A DNA stretch of 43,374 nt from assembly GCA_040414495.1 (NCBI GenBank), contig JBEDUI010000158.1:1-43374 (forward strand). The letters are read 5' to 3'. Position numbers and translations under genes: made by a program. The notes below the pieces were generated by a model that was not told where the DNA came from, ran no database searches, and saw only the letters and a list, made by a program, of their open reading frames with translations. Positions 8,254 through 16,645 of the stretch are shown one piece after another. The stretch's first letter is position 1, and each line of letters opens with the position of its first letter. This DNA is from DATAVB01 sp040414495. Its GTDB lineage: Bacteria > Actinomycetota > Actinomycetes > Mycobacteriales > QHCD01.

Positions 8254-8368
8254 CCTGCCCTAACCCCTCGTCGCTGAATCGACCCGTTGCGGCCGCAAGC
8301 TAAGACGCTGCCCTCTGATTGGCAGTTGACTACGTCAGATCACGCTTGTGTCCGGCAGAATCTAGCCG

Positions 8369-8734
8369 GTGAACGACGACCCGCTCGAACAGCTCCGCCG
8401 GATCGCTTTCGCGCTGCCGGAGACTGTGGAACGGCTCAGCCACGGCGAGCCGAGCTTCTTCGTCCGCGGCAAGAAGCAGTACCTAATGTACGCGGATCAT
8501 CACCACGATGACCGACTCGCGTTCTGGTGCAACGCGCCGGCGGGTATCCAGGCTGAGCTGGTCACGACGGCACCGGACCGCTATTTCGTACCGCCGTATG
8601 TCGGCCACCGCGGCTGGGTCGGGGTGTATCTCGACGTGCCGAACGTCGATTGGGACGAGATCGCCGAGCTGGTGGAGGACGGCTACCGGATGGTGGCGCC
8701 GAAGTCATTGCTCGCCCAACTCGACCAGGGTTAG
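8369..8734 (+). CDS. MmcQ/YjbR-family protein
   Basis: A 121-residue member of the MmcQ/YjbR (DUF419) family, a small CyaY-like fold found across bacteria and without a settled biochemical role. Recognisable parts are LRRIAFALPETVERLSHGEPSFFVRGKK at the start, then RLAFWCNAPAGIQAELV, and the C-terminal HRGWVGVYLD plus VAPKSLLAQLD. The start is GTG at 8369, which gives the family's N-terminus. The stop codon overlaps the stop of the convergent MFS gene (TTAG), leaving no room for a terminator between them. Confidence 0.88.
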   Translation: MNDDPLEQLRRIAFALPETVERLSHGEPSFFVRGKKQYLMYADHHHDDRLAFWCNAPAGIQAELVTTAPDRYFVPPYVGHRGWVGVYLDVPNVDWDEIAELVEDGYRMVAPKSLLAQLDQG

Positions 8735-9945
8735 CTCACCGCGACCTGCTCGAGTTCGGCCTCGGTCGCAGCCGGCCTGTCGATGCTGTGCAGCACCGAA
8801 CGCCCGACCGCCAGGACGACGATCGCCATCAGCACGCCGATCGCGCCGACGTAGAACGGAAGGTGCGGCGAGGACCATTCGGCCAGCTTGCCGGCCAGGT
8901 ACGGGGCGATCGCTCCGCCGATGAACCGCACGAAGCTGTAGCCGGCCGAGGCCACCGGCCGCTCGACCGGTGAGACCTTCATGACCGCCTCGGTGACCAG
9001 GGTGTTGTTGACCCCGAGAAACAGGCCGGCGACCACCACTGCCAAGATCAGCGCCAACCTGCTGTCGGTGAACAACCCCATCGAGGCGAGGTCGAGCGCG
9101 AACAGCGCCAGCACCACGTACAGCGTGCGCACCACCCCGAAGCGACGCTGCAACCAGGGCGCCAGGAATACCGAGGCGACCGCCAGCACAACGCCCCACC
9201 CGAAGAACACGAAGCCCAGGCCATGTACGCCGAGGTTCAGCGGGAAGGGTGCGTACCCGAGCAGGGTAAAGAAACCGAAGTTGTAGAACAGCGCGGTCAG
9301 CCCCATGGTGAGCAGGCCACGGTGGCGCAGTGCCCGTAGTGGATCGAGGAGAGAGGTGTGGTGATCGGGGCGCGGCGAGCGCGGCAACAGGACCGCGACG
9401 GCAGCCAACGCCACGGTCATCAGTGCTGCCACGCCGAAGAACGGACCCCGCCAGCTGATCCCGCCGAGCAGTCCACCCACCAGCGGCCCGGTCGCGATGC
9501 CGAACCCGAGCGCGGCTTCGTACAAGATGATCGCGCCAGCCACGCCACCACTGGCGGCGCCGACGATGACCGCGAGCGCGGTAGCGATGAACAACGCATT
9601 GCCCAGACCCCAGCCGGCCCGGAATCCCACGATCGAACCGACCGTGCTCGACGACCCGGCCAGCGCGCTGAACGCGATGATCAACACCAGTCCGGCCAGC
9701 AGCGTGCGCTTGGGCCCGATCCAACTGGACACGACGCCGGTCACCAACATGGCGACGCCGGTCACCGCGAAATAGCTGGTGAACAGCAGCTCAACCTGGC
9801 TCTGGGTGGCGTTCAGGCCGCTGGCTATGGCGGGCAGAATCGGGTCGACCAACCCGATGCCCATAAAAGAAATGACGCAGGCGAAGGCAACTGCCCAGAC
9901 CGCCTTCGGTTGTTTGAGCAGGCTACTTTCGGCACCTGCACTCAT
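8731..9945 (-). CDS. MFS drug-efflux-type transporter
   Basis: A 404-residue, 12-helix major facilitator of the multidrug (DHA1-like) type. Signs are the first helix AVAFACVISFMGIGLVDPIL, the loop 2-3 motif VVSSWIGPKRTLLAGL, a motif-C-like FGIATGPLVGGLLGGISWRG after helix 5, and hydrophobic segments to the end. It should expel small molecules with proton exchange. It lies 18 bases after a MarR-family gene on the same strand, so MarR is probably its repressor and the MFS substrate, or a related molecule, the inducer. An SD (GGGAG) sits ahead of the ATG at 9945. Confidence 0.88.
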   Translation of the reverse strand: MSAGAESSLLKQPKAVWAVAFACVISFMGIGLVDPILPAIASGLNATQSQVELLFTSYFAVTGVAMLVTGVVSSWIGPKRTLLAGLVLIIAFSALAGSSSTVGSIVGFRAGWGLGNALFIATALAVIVGAASGGVAGAIILYEAALGFGIATGPLVGGLLGGISWRGPFFGVAALMTVALAAVAVLLPRSPRPDHHTSLLDPLRALRHRGLLTMGLTALFYNFGFFTLLGYAPFPLNLGVHGLGFVFFGWGVVLAVASVFLAPWLQRRFGVVRTLYVVLALFALDLASMGLFTDSRLALILAVVVAGLFLGVNNTLVTEAVMKVSPVERPVASAGYSFVRFIGGAIAPYLAGKLAEWSSPHLPFYVGAIGVLMAIVVLAVGRSVLHSIDRPAATEAELEQVAVS

Positions 9946-9963
9946 CGGCGCGCTCCCATCCGG

Positions 9964-10416
9964 CTATTGCGCCAGTCGTTCTCCTTGTTCATCGAGGACC
10001 GCGTCGAGCGCCGCGAGTGCGCGCCGCAGCGACTGTCGTTGTACGGAATTGAGCCGGCCCAGCCGTTTGGCCAGCGCGTCGACATAACCGCTCAGGCCGG
10101 CGTCGAACTGGCGAATACCCGCCTCGGTGATCGAGACCTGTACGCCGCGCCGGTCGAACGGGTCCCGCTCACGGACGACCCAGCCAGCTCGTTCCATCCG
10201 CGAGATCAACGCGGTCATCGACGGCTGGGTAACCTGCTCCAACTCGGCCAGCTCGGTGATCCGGCGGGCTTCGCCTCGGCGCAACGCGCCAAGTACGGTC
10301 AGCTGGACGCGACTGATGCCGGCGCTGGCGGTGTCCCGCCTTAGCGTGGTAATCATCCGAGCCAGCCGGGGTGCCAGCTCGCTCGCTAACCTGTTCGGTT
10401 CCTCGATTTGGTCCAT
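9964..10416 (-). CDS. MarR-family repressor
   Basis: A 150-residue MarR-type winged-helix regulator. The helix-turn-helix is ARRITELAELEQVTQPSMTA LISRMERAGWV (read as one helix pair), the wing RERDPFDRRGVQVSITEAG, and flanking helices form the dimer. ATG 10416 (MDQIEEPNRL) was preferred to a TTG nine codons upstream: a -10 box sits 8 bases before the ATG, making the TTG untranscribed or part of the operator. It heads the operon with the MFS exporter. By family behaviour, a small ligand would release it from the palindrome in its own promoter. Confidence 0.88.
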   Translation of the reverse strand: MDQIEEPNRLASELAPRLARMITTLRRDTASAGISRVQLTVLGALRRGEARRITELAELEQVTQPSMTALISRMERAGWVVRERDPFDRRGVQVSITEAGIRQFDAGLSGYVDALAKRLGRLNSVQRQSLRRALAALDAVLDEQGERLAQ

Positions 10417-10453
10417 CGCGATATAGTTTACATTGCTAAGCAATGGATCTCTA
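10414..10453 (-). promoter_or_regulatory. MarR promoter with palindrome in the spacer
   Basis: On the minus strand, a -35-like TAGAGA (10453-10448) and a -10 TAAACT (10430-10425) are 17 bases apart. A perfect palindrome, CATTGCT-T-AGCAATG (10431-10445), fills nearly all of the spacer. The ATG at 10416 lies 8 bases after the -10, so the transcript is probably leaderless. The palindrome is the obvious MarR operator. Confidence 0.65.
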
Positions 10454-10564
10454 GGAATCCCGTGGCTGACCGAGAGGGAGCCAGATGATCAGCCGATCCG
10501 GCAGCCCCACACCTTCCGTACCTGGACTGTCGTCGCACCCGCCGCTACCAGGGGGTAGCTCGCT

Positions 10565-11005
10565 GTGAGCTTCGAACTGGGAACCGATGGACCACGAGTG
10601 ATCGTGGTCGGATACGACGCGACCGAACCGGCGGACCACGCGCTGGCCTATGGCACCGGCCTGGCCCGCCGGCAGGGCGCGACGCTGATCATCGCCTTCG
10701 CTGTCCCCAGCTACGTGTTGGCGGCGATGGGGACAACGGTCGACGCGTGCCTGGCCGGAGTCGGCGACGCCGTCACCAAGGAAATCCAGGTCCAGGTGGA
10801 GAAACATATGGCCGACTCCGGCGTGCCCTGGAAATTCGTGGCCGGCGGCGGCGATCCGGTCCGGCTACTAGAGACGGTCGCCGCGAAATACCAGGCCGAC
10901 GCCGTCGTCGTGGGCCATTCCCGTGGTCGCGAGCACCGTTTTATCGGCTCGATCGCGATCCGATTGGTGCGGTCGGCAAAGTGGCCGACCATTGTGGTCC
11001 CCTGA
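10565..11005 (+). CDS. Universal stress protein (UspA family)
   Basis: A 146-residue single-domain UspA protein. The first strand VIVVGYDATEPADHALAYG holds the nucleotide-proximal Asp. The C-terminal signature AVVVGHSRGREHRFIGSIAI matches the G-2X-G-9X-G(S/T) ATP-binding pattern approximately, and it ends WPTIVVP as usual. It starts at GTG 10565 after a GGGGGTAG ribosome site. It is monocistronic, convergent with the aminotransferase gene 28 bases away, and divergent from MarR. Such proteins support survival under hypoxia or starvation in actinobacteria; the specific signal is not visible. Confidence 0.88.
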   Translation: MSFELGTDGPRVIVVGYDATEPADHALAYGTGLARRQGATLIIAFAVPSYVLAAMGTTVDACLAGVGDAVTKEIQVQVEKHMADSGVPWKFVAGGGDPVRLLETVAAKYQADAVVVGHSRGREHRFIGSIAIRLVRSAKWPTIVVP

Positions 11006-11033
11006 TTTCCCTGATACGTAAGGCAATCCGCCC

Positions 11034-12365
11034 TCAGAACCATCGTTCCGATATATCTACGCGCGGCCGCGTATCCGATTCCGGGACGATTTCCCCGTCA
11101 CGCTCCACATAGGACCAATCGGCGCCGCGGCGGGCAATGCGGTGCAGCGCCGATATAAGTCGGTCGACGTCTTCCTCGGACGTACCGAGACCAATCGAGG
11201 CCCGCACCGGCGTACTGCCAGCACAATTCGCCGCTTCCAAGAGCCGCCGGGTGAACAGGTGCGCGCAGAACGCGCCGGCCCGCACCCCGATGCCGTACTC
11301 GGCCGACAACACCGCCGCGACCCGCCGCCCGTCCCAGCCATCAAGGGCAAACGACGTGATCCCGACCCGACTCGCATCGCGGTCCCACAACGCCAACTCA
11401 CGCAGCCCGGGTACGGCGGCCAGGCCGTGCCGCAGCCGGGCCAACAGCGCCTCCTCCCGTTCGGCCCGATCGGGCAGCCGGCGCAGCGCCCCGCACGCCG
11501 CGGCGAGCGCGACCGCGCCGACGACGTTCGGCGTACCGGCCTCGTGCCGGTCCGGCACCTGTGCCCACGACACCGCGGTGTCGGTGACATTGCGCGTGGC
11601 GCCACCGCCGACCAGGTACGGAGGCGCGGCCCGCAGCCAATCCGAGCGGCCGACCAGAACGCCCGCCCCGAACGGCGCGTACAGCTTGTGGCCGGACAAC
11701 GCGAGATAGTCCACGTCCCAGGCGGCCATGTCCACCGGCCGGTGCGGCGCCAGCTGCGCCGCGTCGACCGCGATCCGAGCCCCGCCGGCATGGGCGATGC
11801 GCGCCAATTCCGGTACCGGCCAGCATTCACCGGTCACGTTCGAGGCACCGGTCACCGCGACCAGCCGAGGACCGACCGGGCCCTCCCGCAACGCATCGGC
11901 GACCGCCCGGCAGGCGGCTTCCGGACTCGACGGCGCCGGCAACCGGACAACATGGTGGCCCCGCCAGGGCAGCAAGGTCGCGTGATGCTCGGTCTCGAAG
12001 ACCACGACGGTGCTCGGCCGCGGCAGCGCGTGCGCCAGCAGGTTCATCGCGTCGGTCGTGTTGCGGGTGAATACGGTCGCCATGCCGCGGCGGGCGCCGA
12101 CGAACCGGGCCACCGCCGCCCGGGCGTCCTCGTAGGCCCGGGTGCACGTCTGCGAGGGCAACCCCGCGCCCCGGTGCACGCTGGCGTACCAGGGAAGTAC
12201 GTCGGCGATCGCATCCCGGACAGCGGTCAACGCCGGCGCGCTGGCCGCGTAGTCGAAGTTGGCGTACGGCACGGTCTGGCCGGACAGCACCGGTACGGAC
12301 AGGCCGGCGTCGACCAGGTCGGCCTGCTCCAGTTCCGGGATACGTGCTGGCGTCAATACAGACAC
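11034..12365 (-). CDS. Class V aminotransferase, cysteine-desulfurase-like
   Basis: A 443-residue PLP enzyme of the NifS/SufS-like class V fold. Visible are FDYAASAPAL at the start, the ring-stacking His in ETEHHATLLPW (His127/128), the PLP-binding Asp201 in AVDAAQLAPH, the Schiff-base Lys227 in SGHKLYAPFGAG, and a possible persulfide Cys367 in RAGAFCAHL. It could release sulfur from cysteine or act on a related sulfur amino acid. GTG 12365 was chosen because GAGGAG lies seven bases upstream and any longer frame would run into the riboswitch. The SAM-IV riboswitch in its leader ties it to sulfur metabolism. Desulfurase against lyase or epimerase is not settled. Confidence 0.82.
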   Translation of the reverse strand: MSVLTPARIPELEQADLVDAGLSVPVLSGQTVPYANFDYAASAPALTAVRDAIADVLPWYASVHRGAGLPSQTCTRAYEDARAAVARFVGARRGMATVFTRNTTDAMNLLAHALPRPSTVVVFETEHHATLLPWRGHHVVRLPAPSSPEAACRAVADALREGPVGPRLVAVTGASNVTGECWPVPELARIAHAGGARIAVDAAQLAPHRPVDMAAWDVDYLALSGHKLYAPFGAGVLVGRSDWLRAAPPYLVGGGATRNVTDTAVSWAQVPDRHEAGTPNVVGAVALAAACGALRRLPDRAEREEALLARLRHGLAAVPGLRELALWDRDASRVGITSFALDGWDGRRVAAVLSAEYGIGVRAGAFCAHLFTRRLLEAANCAGSTPVRASIGLGTSEEDVDRLISALHRIARRGADWSYVERDGEIVPESDTRPRVDISERWF

Positions 12366-12372
12366 AGGCGTG

Positions 12373-12407
12373 CTCCTCACACCCCAGGGGATCCCCGAAT
12401 GTGGAGG
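12373..12407 (-). promoter_or_regulatory. Possible SD-sequestering stem (riboswitch expression platform)
   Basis: Between the SAM-IV aptamer and the GTG start, CCT-C-CACA (12407-12400) can pair with TGTGAGG (12381-12375) with one bulged C, around a GGGGATCCCC inner helix. The right arm takes in most of the GAGGAG ribosome site, so control at translation is plausible. Inference from base pairing by eye. Confidence 0.4.
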
Positions 12408-12414
12408 CGCTGCC

Positions 12415-12534
12415 GGGACCCCGCGCTTGCCCGGCACGGTTGTGCTCGGGCCCGGTCTTCACCCGGGGCACCCCACCGCGGAGCGAGGGTTGCCGGCCAG
12501 CAAGCCGGGGCTTGACGCTGGCACTCGTGACCTG
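12415..12534 (-). promoter_or_regulatory. SAM-IV riboswitch
   Basis: The minus-strand leader carries the actinobacterial SAM-IV signature: GGTCACGAGTGCCAGCGTCA, then a CCCCGGCTTGCTGGCCGGCAACCC-type core, the GCGGTGGGGTGCCCCGGGTGA region and a 3' GGCAAGCGCGGG half. These blocks match the known SAM-IV consensus closely. SAM binding normally lowers expression of the downstream sulfur gene, here the class V aminotransferase. The exact ends are estimated. Confidence 0.85.
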
Positions 12535-12583
12535 AATCGGGACTATACGTACGACCGTGGATTTTGCGCAATCACCTTGCGAG

Positions 12584-12829
12584 TCAGCGCAGGTCGCGTA
12601 GCTCGGGCGGCAGCGGTGGCAGCACATTGCCGCGCAGGGCCGGGCCGTTCACGGTGTCCACCCACTGCAGCGTTCCGTCGCTGGGCGGCCAGGCGTACAC
12701 CTTTTCCCATAGCGCGACCTGAGCCCGGTGCACCTCGATCATCCTTCCGCCGACGGCCCGCAAGGCCCGCCACCAGCGCGGCGGTCGTCGTCCGGTCCGA
12801 TGCGGGATCGGGGATGTAGAGGAAGCCAT
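12584..12829 (-). CDS. Small conserved-looking hypothetical protein
   Basis: An 81-residue protein with no domain I recognise. A Ser/Arg-rich start (MASSTSPIPHRTGRRPPRWW) precedes an amphipathic part with RMIEVHRAQVALWEKVYAW and a C-terminal proline-rich GNVLPPLPPELRDLR. The ATG at 12829 has a strong GGGAGGTGG ribosome site, which supports it being real and rules out the longer frame from 12916. It lies just upstream of, and on the same strand as, the riboswitch-controlled aminotransferase, about 50 bases before the aptamer. No membrane segment or signal peptide. Confidence 0.6.
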   Translation of the reverse strand: MASSTSPIPHRTGRRPPRWWRALRAVGGRMIEVHRAQVALWEKVYAWPPSDGTLQWVDTVNGPALRGNVLPPLPPELRDLR

Positions 12830-13611
12830 CGCGACCACCTCCCGGGCGGCTCGCGTTGCGGTAGATCTCTTGATGGTCGAGCTATCCCGCGGCGGAGTCC
12901 AGTGGAACGCGAACACCGCTCGCCAACAACTCGAACCGACCCCGCCAGCACGGACTATCCGGCCACAAAATTCGCCGAGGTTTCAGCGCTCGGCGCGATC
13001 GGGCACCGGGCGCGGGATCGCCGGCGCCCACTCCACTCAGCCGGACCTGACGTGGCCCCGGCCACACCCGCGGACTCCACTCGGCTCCCCGCCAACCAAA
13101 CCGACCGGCGCGGCGTCTGCTCTCGGAGCCGGTTCACGGAGCGTGACAGTCTTGGACGAACCGTATACGGAGCGGAATGTTGGCGTAGATCGCTTATACA
13201 GCGGGAAAGATCGAGTGCACATGGCTGCGCGCATGTCGTGGCGACACCCAAGTTTGCGCAGTCCGAGGGCGTCGCGGTAATCCGACATACGGGATTTAGT
13301 TCGTATAATTCGCTAGCCGGCTATCTAAATCTGAGGAATCCTTGGTTCGTTCGTAGCCGTCAGTGTTCGGATGCACGAAAATACGCCGAACGGCGTTATG
13401 CCATCGCTACCAAATGGCCGCGTAAGAAGTTGAATTGCGCCTGAGCGTTAGATCACAGCTCGATAACGGCACGGATCGGAATTGTTATCAACGCCCCGTA
13501 GTAGCTGTATCTGGCGTAGCAAAGTTAGGCCACATAGCGGAGTAACTCTGGGTGAGAACAGCCGCAAGGGGCAGGGAAGGGCACCCTCACTGAGTTGATC
13601 CCGGGCCGCGG
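12830..13611. other. Gene-poor stretch before the Rpf leader
   Basis: The first third is GC-rich and holds only overlapping open frames without family content. From about 13190 to 13530 base composition drops, with AT-rich runs. This probably includes the promoter of the riboswitch-controlled Rpf gene, but I cannot place the boxes reliably. Confidence 0.4.
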
Positions 13612-13832
13612 TTTGCCTAGCTTCTCTTCCGGCTGCGATACGCAGACCCCGTCACCGGTACGCCTAGTCCTGCCCACCGGGAGACGGCCCCAGCAATCGC
13701 AAGGGCAGGAGCGGGGGACCCACAGGTGACAACCGGTGTCCGGCTTAGGCCGGAGACCTTGGGGTGAAGCCGTGCTTGCACGGCCGGGCAAATCCTCTCG
13801 CCCGAACCCGACAGCTCACCTCGCAGGCGTTG
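13612..13832 (+). promoter_or_regulatory. ydaO-type c-di-AMP riboswitch
   Basis: The leader has the landmarks of the ydaO/yuaA class: GGCTGCGATACGCAGACC near the 5' side, GAGCGGGGGACCCACA in the core, CCTTGGGGTGAAGCCG, and the 3' block CGCCCGAACCCGACAGCT followed by CACCTCGCAGGC. It ends just before the ribosome site of the Rpf/LysM gene. In actinobacteria this class is well known upstream of rpf and other cell-wall hydrolase genes, where c-di-AMP turns expression off. Ends are approximate. Confidence 0.85.
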
Positions 13833-13842
13833 AGAGGTGGAA

Positions 13843-14532
13843 ATGTCCAACTCGGATAACGTCGTGCGGTCTTATTCGTACAAGGGCCGCCATCGCCGCG
13901 ACGCCCATCAGATGCGTAAAGCCGCTGTCGCGGTGGCTACCGTCGGAGCGGCAGCAGCGGCTCCGCTGATCGGCGGAGGAGTCGCCCACGCTGACACCAG
14001 CGTTTGGGACCGCGTCGCCACGTGCGAATCCACGAACAACTGGTCGATCAACACCGGCAACGGTTTCTCTGGCGGCCTTCAGTTCACCCAGTCCACTTGG
14101 GCCGCTTACGGCGGCACTCAGTACGCGGCGCAGGCGTGGCAGGCGTCCCGCGAAGAGCAGATCGCGGTTGCCCAGCGCGTCCTCGCCGGCCAGGGCCCCG
14201 GCGCGTGGCCCGTGTGCTCGGTCAAGGCCGGTCTTACCTCGGCCAACGGTGGCGCCACCAGCGCCCCGGTTCAGCAGGCCGCGCAGCCGGCCCCCGCTGC
14301 CCAGCCGGCCGCTCCCGCCGCCCAGCCGGCGGCCCCGGCGCAGCAGGAAGCCCCGGCGGCGAGCAGCAGCTCGTCCACCGGCTCGAGCTACACCGTTGAG
14401 TCCGGCGACACGCTGTTCAAGATCGCCCAGCGTGCCAACACCACCTGGCAGAACCTGTACGCCGCCAACAAGAAGGTCGTCGGGTCCAACCCGAACGTGA
14501 TCTTCCCGGGACAGCACCTGATCGTGGGCTAG
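13843..14532 (+). CDS. Rpf-like secreted transglycosylase with LysM domain
   Basis: A 229-residue secreted peptidoglycan enzyme. A signal peptide with a hydrophobic core (KAAVAVATVGAAAAAPLIGG) ends near AHA-DTSVWDR. The resuscitation-promoting-factor domain follows (about residues 52-125), with the catalytic Glu in VATCESTNNWSINTGNG and the paired cysteines of the fold (CES..., PVCS). A linker of repeated AAQPAAP units (about 143-175) leads to a C-terminal LysM domain, SYTVESGDTLFKIAQRANTT to HLIVG. It should cleave glycan strands during growth or spore/dormancy exit. ATG 13843 has GAGAGG five bases upstream; a GTG two codons earlier is possible. Controlled by the c-di-AMP riboswitch directly upstream. 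Confidence 0.93.
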   Translation: MSNSDNVVRSYSYKGRHRRDAHQMRKAAVAVATVGAAAAAPLIGGGVAHADTSVWDRVATCESTNNWSINTGNGFSGGLQFTQSTWAAYGGTQYAAQAWQASREEQIAVAQRVLAGQGPGAWPVCSVKAGLTSANGGATSAPVQQAAQPAPAAQPAAPAAQPAAPAQQEAPAASSSSSTGSSYTVESGDTLFKIAQRANTTWQNLYAANKKVVGSNPNVIFPGQHLIVG

Positions 14533-14560
14533 TCCCAACCCCCATAGACCTCGGGCCTCT

Positions 14561-14600
14561 GACCGATCGCTTCCCCCCGCGACCGGTCGGGGGCACGAGT
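14561..14600 (+). terminator. Rho-independent terminator after the Rpf gene
   Basis: GACCGATCGC (14561-14570) pairs with GCGACCGGTC (14579-14588) with one mismatch. GGGGG and, a little later, a TCTTTTC run follow. It separates the Rpf gene from the convergent histidine kinase gene. Confidence 0.6.
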
Positions 14601-14618
14601 CTTTTCTGGGTAATTTCC

Positions 14619-15965
14619 TCAGGGCTGTTCCGGGCCGGGTAGCCGGACCCCGAAGCGGGCCCCGCCCTCGGGTGCTGGACCGGCGAAGGCGCTGCCGCCC
14701 AAGCGGGTCGCCAACCGATCCACGATCGCCAGTCCAAGGCCGGTCCCGACCTGCCGAATGCCGCGATAGCGGTGGTAGAGAACGGATCCGGTGAAGGCGT
14801 CGGCGAAATCCTGCTCGGACAGCCCGGGGCCACCGTCGCGAACCTCGATGAGCGCCTCGCCCGGCGCAGCCCAGCCGGCCAGCACGATCGGCGCACCGGC
14901 CGGGGTTACCCGCAGGGCGTTCTCGGCCAGTCCGTCGATGATTTGGCGGAGCCGGGTCGGATCGGTTCGCACGACCAGCGGTCCAGGTGGCTCGTCCAGC
15001 CGGAACACCACGCCCACCGCGGAGCAGCGCGCACCCCAGACCTGGGCGCTCTCGCGCAGTACGCCGCGCAGGTCGACGATCGCCGGCTCGATCGGAAAGT
15101 CCGCCGCCTGCAGTCGAGCCAGGTCGAGCAGGTCACCGATCAGCCGTTCCAACCGCCGGGCCTCGCCGAGAATGACCGTGCCGACCGGCTTGACGTCTGT
15201 CGCCACGCCGTCGGACAACGCCTCGGCGAAACCCGAGATCGCGGTCAGTGGCGTCCGCAGCTCGTGCGACACCGACAGCAGGAAATCCCGTTGCCGCGAC
15301 TCGCTGCGTTCCAGCTCGCCGGCCAACGTATTGACCGCGTCCGCCACGTCGGCCACCTCGGCCGGACCTTCCGGCTGGATCCGTACCGACCGCTCCCCGG
15401 CGGCCAGCCGAAGTGCGCCGGCCGCGGTGTGTTGCAACGGGCGAGCCAGCCGACGGGCCACCAGCGCGCCGGCGGTGCCCCCGACCAGAAGCCCGATCAG
15501 ACAGGCCAACAGCTCCCGACGTAAGAAATCGCGTTGATCTCTGGGCGCGAACTGTTCCTTCTGTACCAACGCGATCGCGCCACCGCCGGCGAGCGGCCGG
15601 CCCTCCACCAGGACCGATTTCCCGTCGAGCCGCTCGACCCGGGACACGGCCGACCCGGCCAGCAGCCGGTTGGTATCGCTACGGGGCAACGCCACGCCGC
15701 GTTCGGCTCCGCCGGGACCGATCAACACCAGCCGGATACCCGAGCTGGCCAGCAGGTTCCGGACCCGGGGCGCGACCACCCGACGCGGCGCCAGACCGGC
15801 AACCAACTCGGCCTCGCGAGCCAACTGGCTCCGGGCCTCGCGTTGCGCCACACCCCGGACCAGGCCGAATGACACCAGAGCCGCGACCAGGACCGAGGTC
15901 AGCGCGACTACTACCGTCACCACGCCAATCCGGAAGCCCAGGCTGCGGCGGCGTGCGCTGCTCAT
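14619..15965 (-). CDS. HAMP sensor histidine kinase
   Basis: A 448-residue membrane histidine kinase. Helix 1 is GVVTVVVALTSVLVAALVSF, an extracellular sensor segment spans about residues 37-165, and helix 2 is LLACLIGLLVGGTAGALVA. The HAMP linker starts at RRLARPL. The HisKA box is FLLSVSHELRTPLTAISGF (phospho-His), and the ATPase domain shows N box LAENALRVTP, G1 RDGGPGLSEQD and G2 GTGLGLAIVDRLA. Its ATG overlaps the stop of the response-regulator gene by four bases (ATGA), so the pair is one operon with RR first. The ligand is unknown. Confidence 0.93.
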   Translation of the reverse strand: MSSARRRSLGFRIGVVTVVVALTSVLVAALVSFGLVRGVAQREARSQLAREAELVAGLAPRRVVAPRVRNLLASSGIRLVLIGPGGAERGVALPRSDTNRLLAGSAVSRVERLDGKSVLVEGRPLAGGGAIALVQKEQFAPRDQRDFLRRELLACLIGLLVGGTAGALVARRLARPLQHTAAGALRLAAGERSVRIQPEGPAEVADVADAVNTLAGELERSESRQRDFLLSVSHELRTPLTAISGFAEALSDGVATDVKPVGTVILGEARRLERLIGDLLDLARLQAADFPIEPAIVDLRGVLRESAQVWGARCSAVGVVFRLDEPPGPLVVRTDPTRLRQIIDGLAENALRVTPAGAPIVLAGWAAPGEALIEVRDGGPGLSEQDFADAFTGSVLYHRYRGIRQVGTGLGLAIVDRLATRLGGSAFAGPAPEGGARFGVRLPGPEQP

Positions 15966-16645
15966 TGCCGTTCGGCGGCGTAACCGACGCCGCGGACGGT
16001 ACGGATCGGACTGGCGGTGCCGAGCTTGCCCCGTAACTGGGCGACGTGAACGTCGACGGTCCGGCTGCCGAGTCCTTCGTACCCCCAGACGTGGGCGAGC
16101 AACTGCTCCCGCGAGAAGACCTGACCCGGCCGGCCGACCAGGAACGCCAGCAGGTCGAACTCGGTCGCGGTCAGCTCGACCTCGACCCCGTCGACCGCGG
16201 TGCGGCGGCCCACCGGGTCGACCCGCAGCGGCCCGATCACCACCGAACCGGTCGGCTCCGGACGGGCCCGCCGCAGTACCGCCTTGATCCGGGCGACCAG
16301 CTCACGCGGCGAGAACGGCTTGGTCACGTAGTCATCGCCGCCGAGTTCCAATCCGACGATGCGGTCCACCTCGTCGTCGCGGGCCGTGACGAACAAGATC
16401 GGCGTGGTGTCGCCCTCGGCCCGCAAGGTCCGGCAGACCGCCATCCCGTCCAGGTCGGGCAGCCGGATGTCCAGCACGATCGCGACCGGACGCAGCGACC
16501 GGGCCGCGGCCAACGCGCCCTGGCCGGTCGACTCGACATGGACCCCGAACCCCTCGCGGGTCAGGTACAACCGCTGCAGGTCGGCGATGACCGCCTCGTC
16601 CTCCACCACCAGAACCAGCCCACCGCCGGCAGGATCCGTGTCCAT
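15962..16645 (-). CDS. OmpR-family response regulator
   Basis: A 227-residue response regulator. The receiver (1-120) has the acidic pair in VVEDEAVI, the phospho-acceptor Asp in VLDIRLPDLDG, the Thr in FVTARDDE and the conserved Lys in YVTKPFSPREL. The C-terminal winged helix (about 135-225) reads LTATEFDLLAFLVGRPGQVF and ends IRTVRGVGYA, as in OmpR/PhoB. It is partnered with the overlapping kinase gene. The divergent secreted-protein gene at 16829, about 180 bases away, is a reasonable target. The ATG at 16645 begins MDTDPAGGG. Confidence 0.93.
   Translation of the reverse strand: MDTDPAGGGLVLVVEDEAVIADLQRLYLTREGFGVHVESTGQGALAAARSLRPVAIVLDIRLPDLDGMAVCRTLRAEGDTTPILFVTARDDEVDRIVGLELGGDDYVTKPFSPRELVARIKAVLRRARPEPTGSVVIGPLRVDPVGRRTAVDGVEVELTATEFDLLAFLVGRPGQVFSREQLLAHVWGYEGLGSRTVDVHVAQLRGKLGTASPIRTVRGVGYAAERQ

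Noticed and set aside
12384..12395. GGGGATCCCC palindrome as a transcription terminator
   Set aside because: There is no U-tract, and it lies between the riboswitch and the ribosome site, so it more likely belongs to the expression platform.
12366..12437. Upstream extension of the class V aminotransferase ORF
   Set aside because: It would translate the riboswitch aptamer and lacks a ribosome site; GTG 12365 has GAGGAG.
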